Assembly (NCBI GenBank): GCA_047974405.1
Contig: JBKECI010000019.1
Location: forward strand, 65,324 to 129,323
Length of the DNA: 64,000 bases
Source: UPXZ01 sp047974405
GTDB lineage: Bacteria > Bacteroidota > Bacteroidia > Bacteroidales > Paludibacteraceae
Direction of reading: 5' to 3'
Positions 63,806-64,000 of the stretch are shown here, piece by piece. How positions within the stretch are numbered: position 1 is the first letter of the stretch; the number at the start of each line of letters is the position of its first letter. The translations under genes and the position numbers were made by a program. A model generated the notes under the pieces. It was not told where the DNA came from. It saw nothing but the letters and a program-made list of their open reading frames with translations, and made no database searches.

Positions 63806-64000
63806 TTAAATTTGATACTTGTTTTCATTTATTTCATTGGTTCTTCAAATGTAAAGCTTTCGCATCCTTCTATTATTTTTTCTTTTCAAATCCCCTCCCC
63901 AAAAATAAGAGGGTGTTTGGAAAGAAAAAATAATGCCCAATCGTTGAACAACCCTTTTCTTCGTGTATTTTTTGTGCCCTCAAGCCGCTGCTTTATACAC
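63806..64000 (-). CDS. Partial reading frame running off the window, with two UGA
   Basis: From base 64000 to TAA at 63806 a 65-codon frame contains two UGA and no other stop: AAA-(UGA)-GHKKYTKKRVVQ, later RKLYI-(UGA)-RTNE. It is basic. It may be the C-terminus of a code-25 gene, but it is short and unrecognised. Confidence 0.25.

Larger units (their letters stand above)
51850..64000. mobile_element. Mobile-element-like region with mixed genetic codes (right end beyond the window)
   Basis: From just after tRNA-Val the gene content changes to a relaxation-type DNA-binding protein, a VirD4/TraD-like ATPase, a tyrosine recombinase with a tRNA fragment, surface proteins, an adenine methylase and an LPD29/HTH cluster. 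Five minus-strand genes (55309-63049) need UGA = Gly. Other genes do not contain UGA. Borders are not proven: the left limit is an estimate and the right end is not in the window. The region may be a genuine integrated element or, wholly or in part, a mis-joined contig. Confidence 0.6.

Noticed and set aside
1..64000. CRISPR array or rRNA operon
   Set aside because: No regular short repeats with unique spacers and no rRNA sequence were seen anywhere.

Overview
The window joins two kinds of DNA. Bases 1 to about 51,850 are an ordinary chromosome segment of an AT-rich member of the Bacteroidales. The signs are a nuclease with a type IX secretion (T9SS) C-terminal domain, a DUF6089/uppS/bamA/skp/skp cluster, an exbB-exbD-exbD-tonB operon, an S46 dipeptidyl-peptidase, a fused SpmA/SpmB protein, a two-subunit methylmalonyl-CoA mutase, and many promoters of the Bacteroidetes type (-7 box TAnnTTTG). 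Genes here use UGA as a normal stop (recG, the SPOR gene, arsR, rnpA and others). The content is housekeeping: DNA repair (recG, recA, radA), isoprenoid and folate steps (ispD, folE, uppS), envelope assembly, TonB energy transduction, a seven-gene minus-strand cluster aroB to S46 peptidase, a small arsR-thioredoxin operon, menaquinone and heme steps, RNase P protein, and acpP-fabF. It ends with radA and an intact tRNA-Val(UAC).

From about 51.85 kb to the end no core Bacteroidales gene is seen and the content is that of a mobile element. There is a replication-relaxation-like protein and a VirD4/TraD-like ATPase (split by one homopolymer error), the 3' half of a tRNA-Ile(UAU) beside a tyrosine recombinase, a large nested palindrome, a secreted protein with three almost identical Ig-like repeats, a lipoprotein, a beta-roll surface protein, a DNA adenine methylase, and a small LPD29/HTH regulator cluster.

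The main discovery is that five genes between 55.3 and 63.05 kb make sense only if UGA is read as glycine. By hand I count 21 in-frame UGA codons in them and no in-frame UAA or UAG. The UGAs fall on family-invariant glycines: the LGH and GKG-G-K motifs of the recombinase, the glycine of an HTH turn, the DGPT-like motif of LPD29, and the glycines of a beta-roll. This is genetic code 25, known from Absconditabacteria (SR1) and Gracilibacteria. Some of these genes also have classical sigma70 promoters (TTGACA-N17-TATACT), unlike the chromosome to the left. Neighbouring genes (the ATPase, the Ig protein, the lipoprotein) contain no UGA, and one of them ends at UGA, so the region mixes two codes.

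Two explanations stand. Either a mobile element from a code-25 bacterium, or a mosaic one, is integrated next to tRNA-Val in a Bacteroidales genome, or the contig is a metagenomic chimera. A 36-bp repeat shared by the left end (2.17 kb) and right end (63.76 kb) and one Bacteroidetes-type promoter inside the region favour a real link. The absence of any tRNA-Gly(UCA) and of a return to core genes keeps the chimera open.
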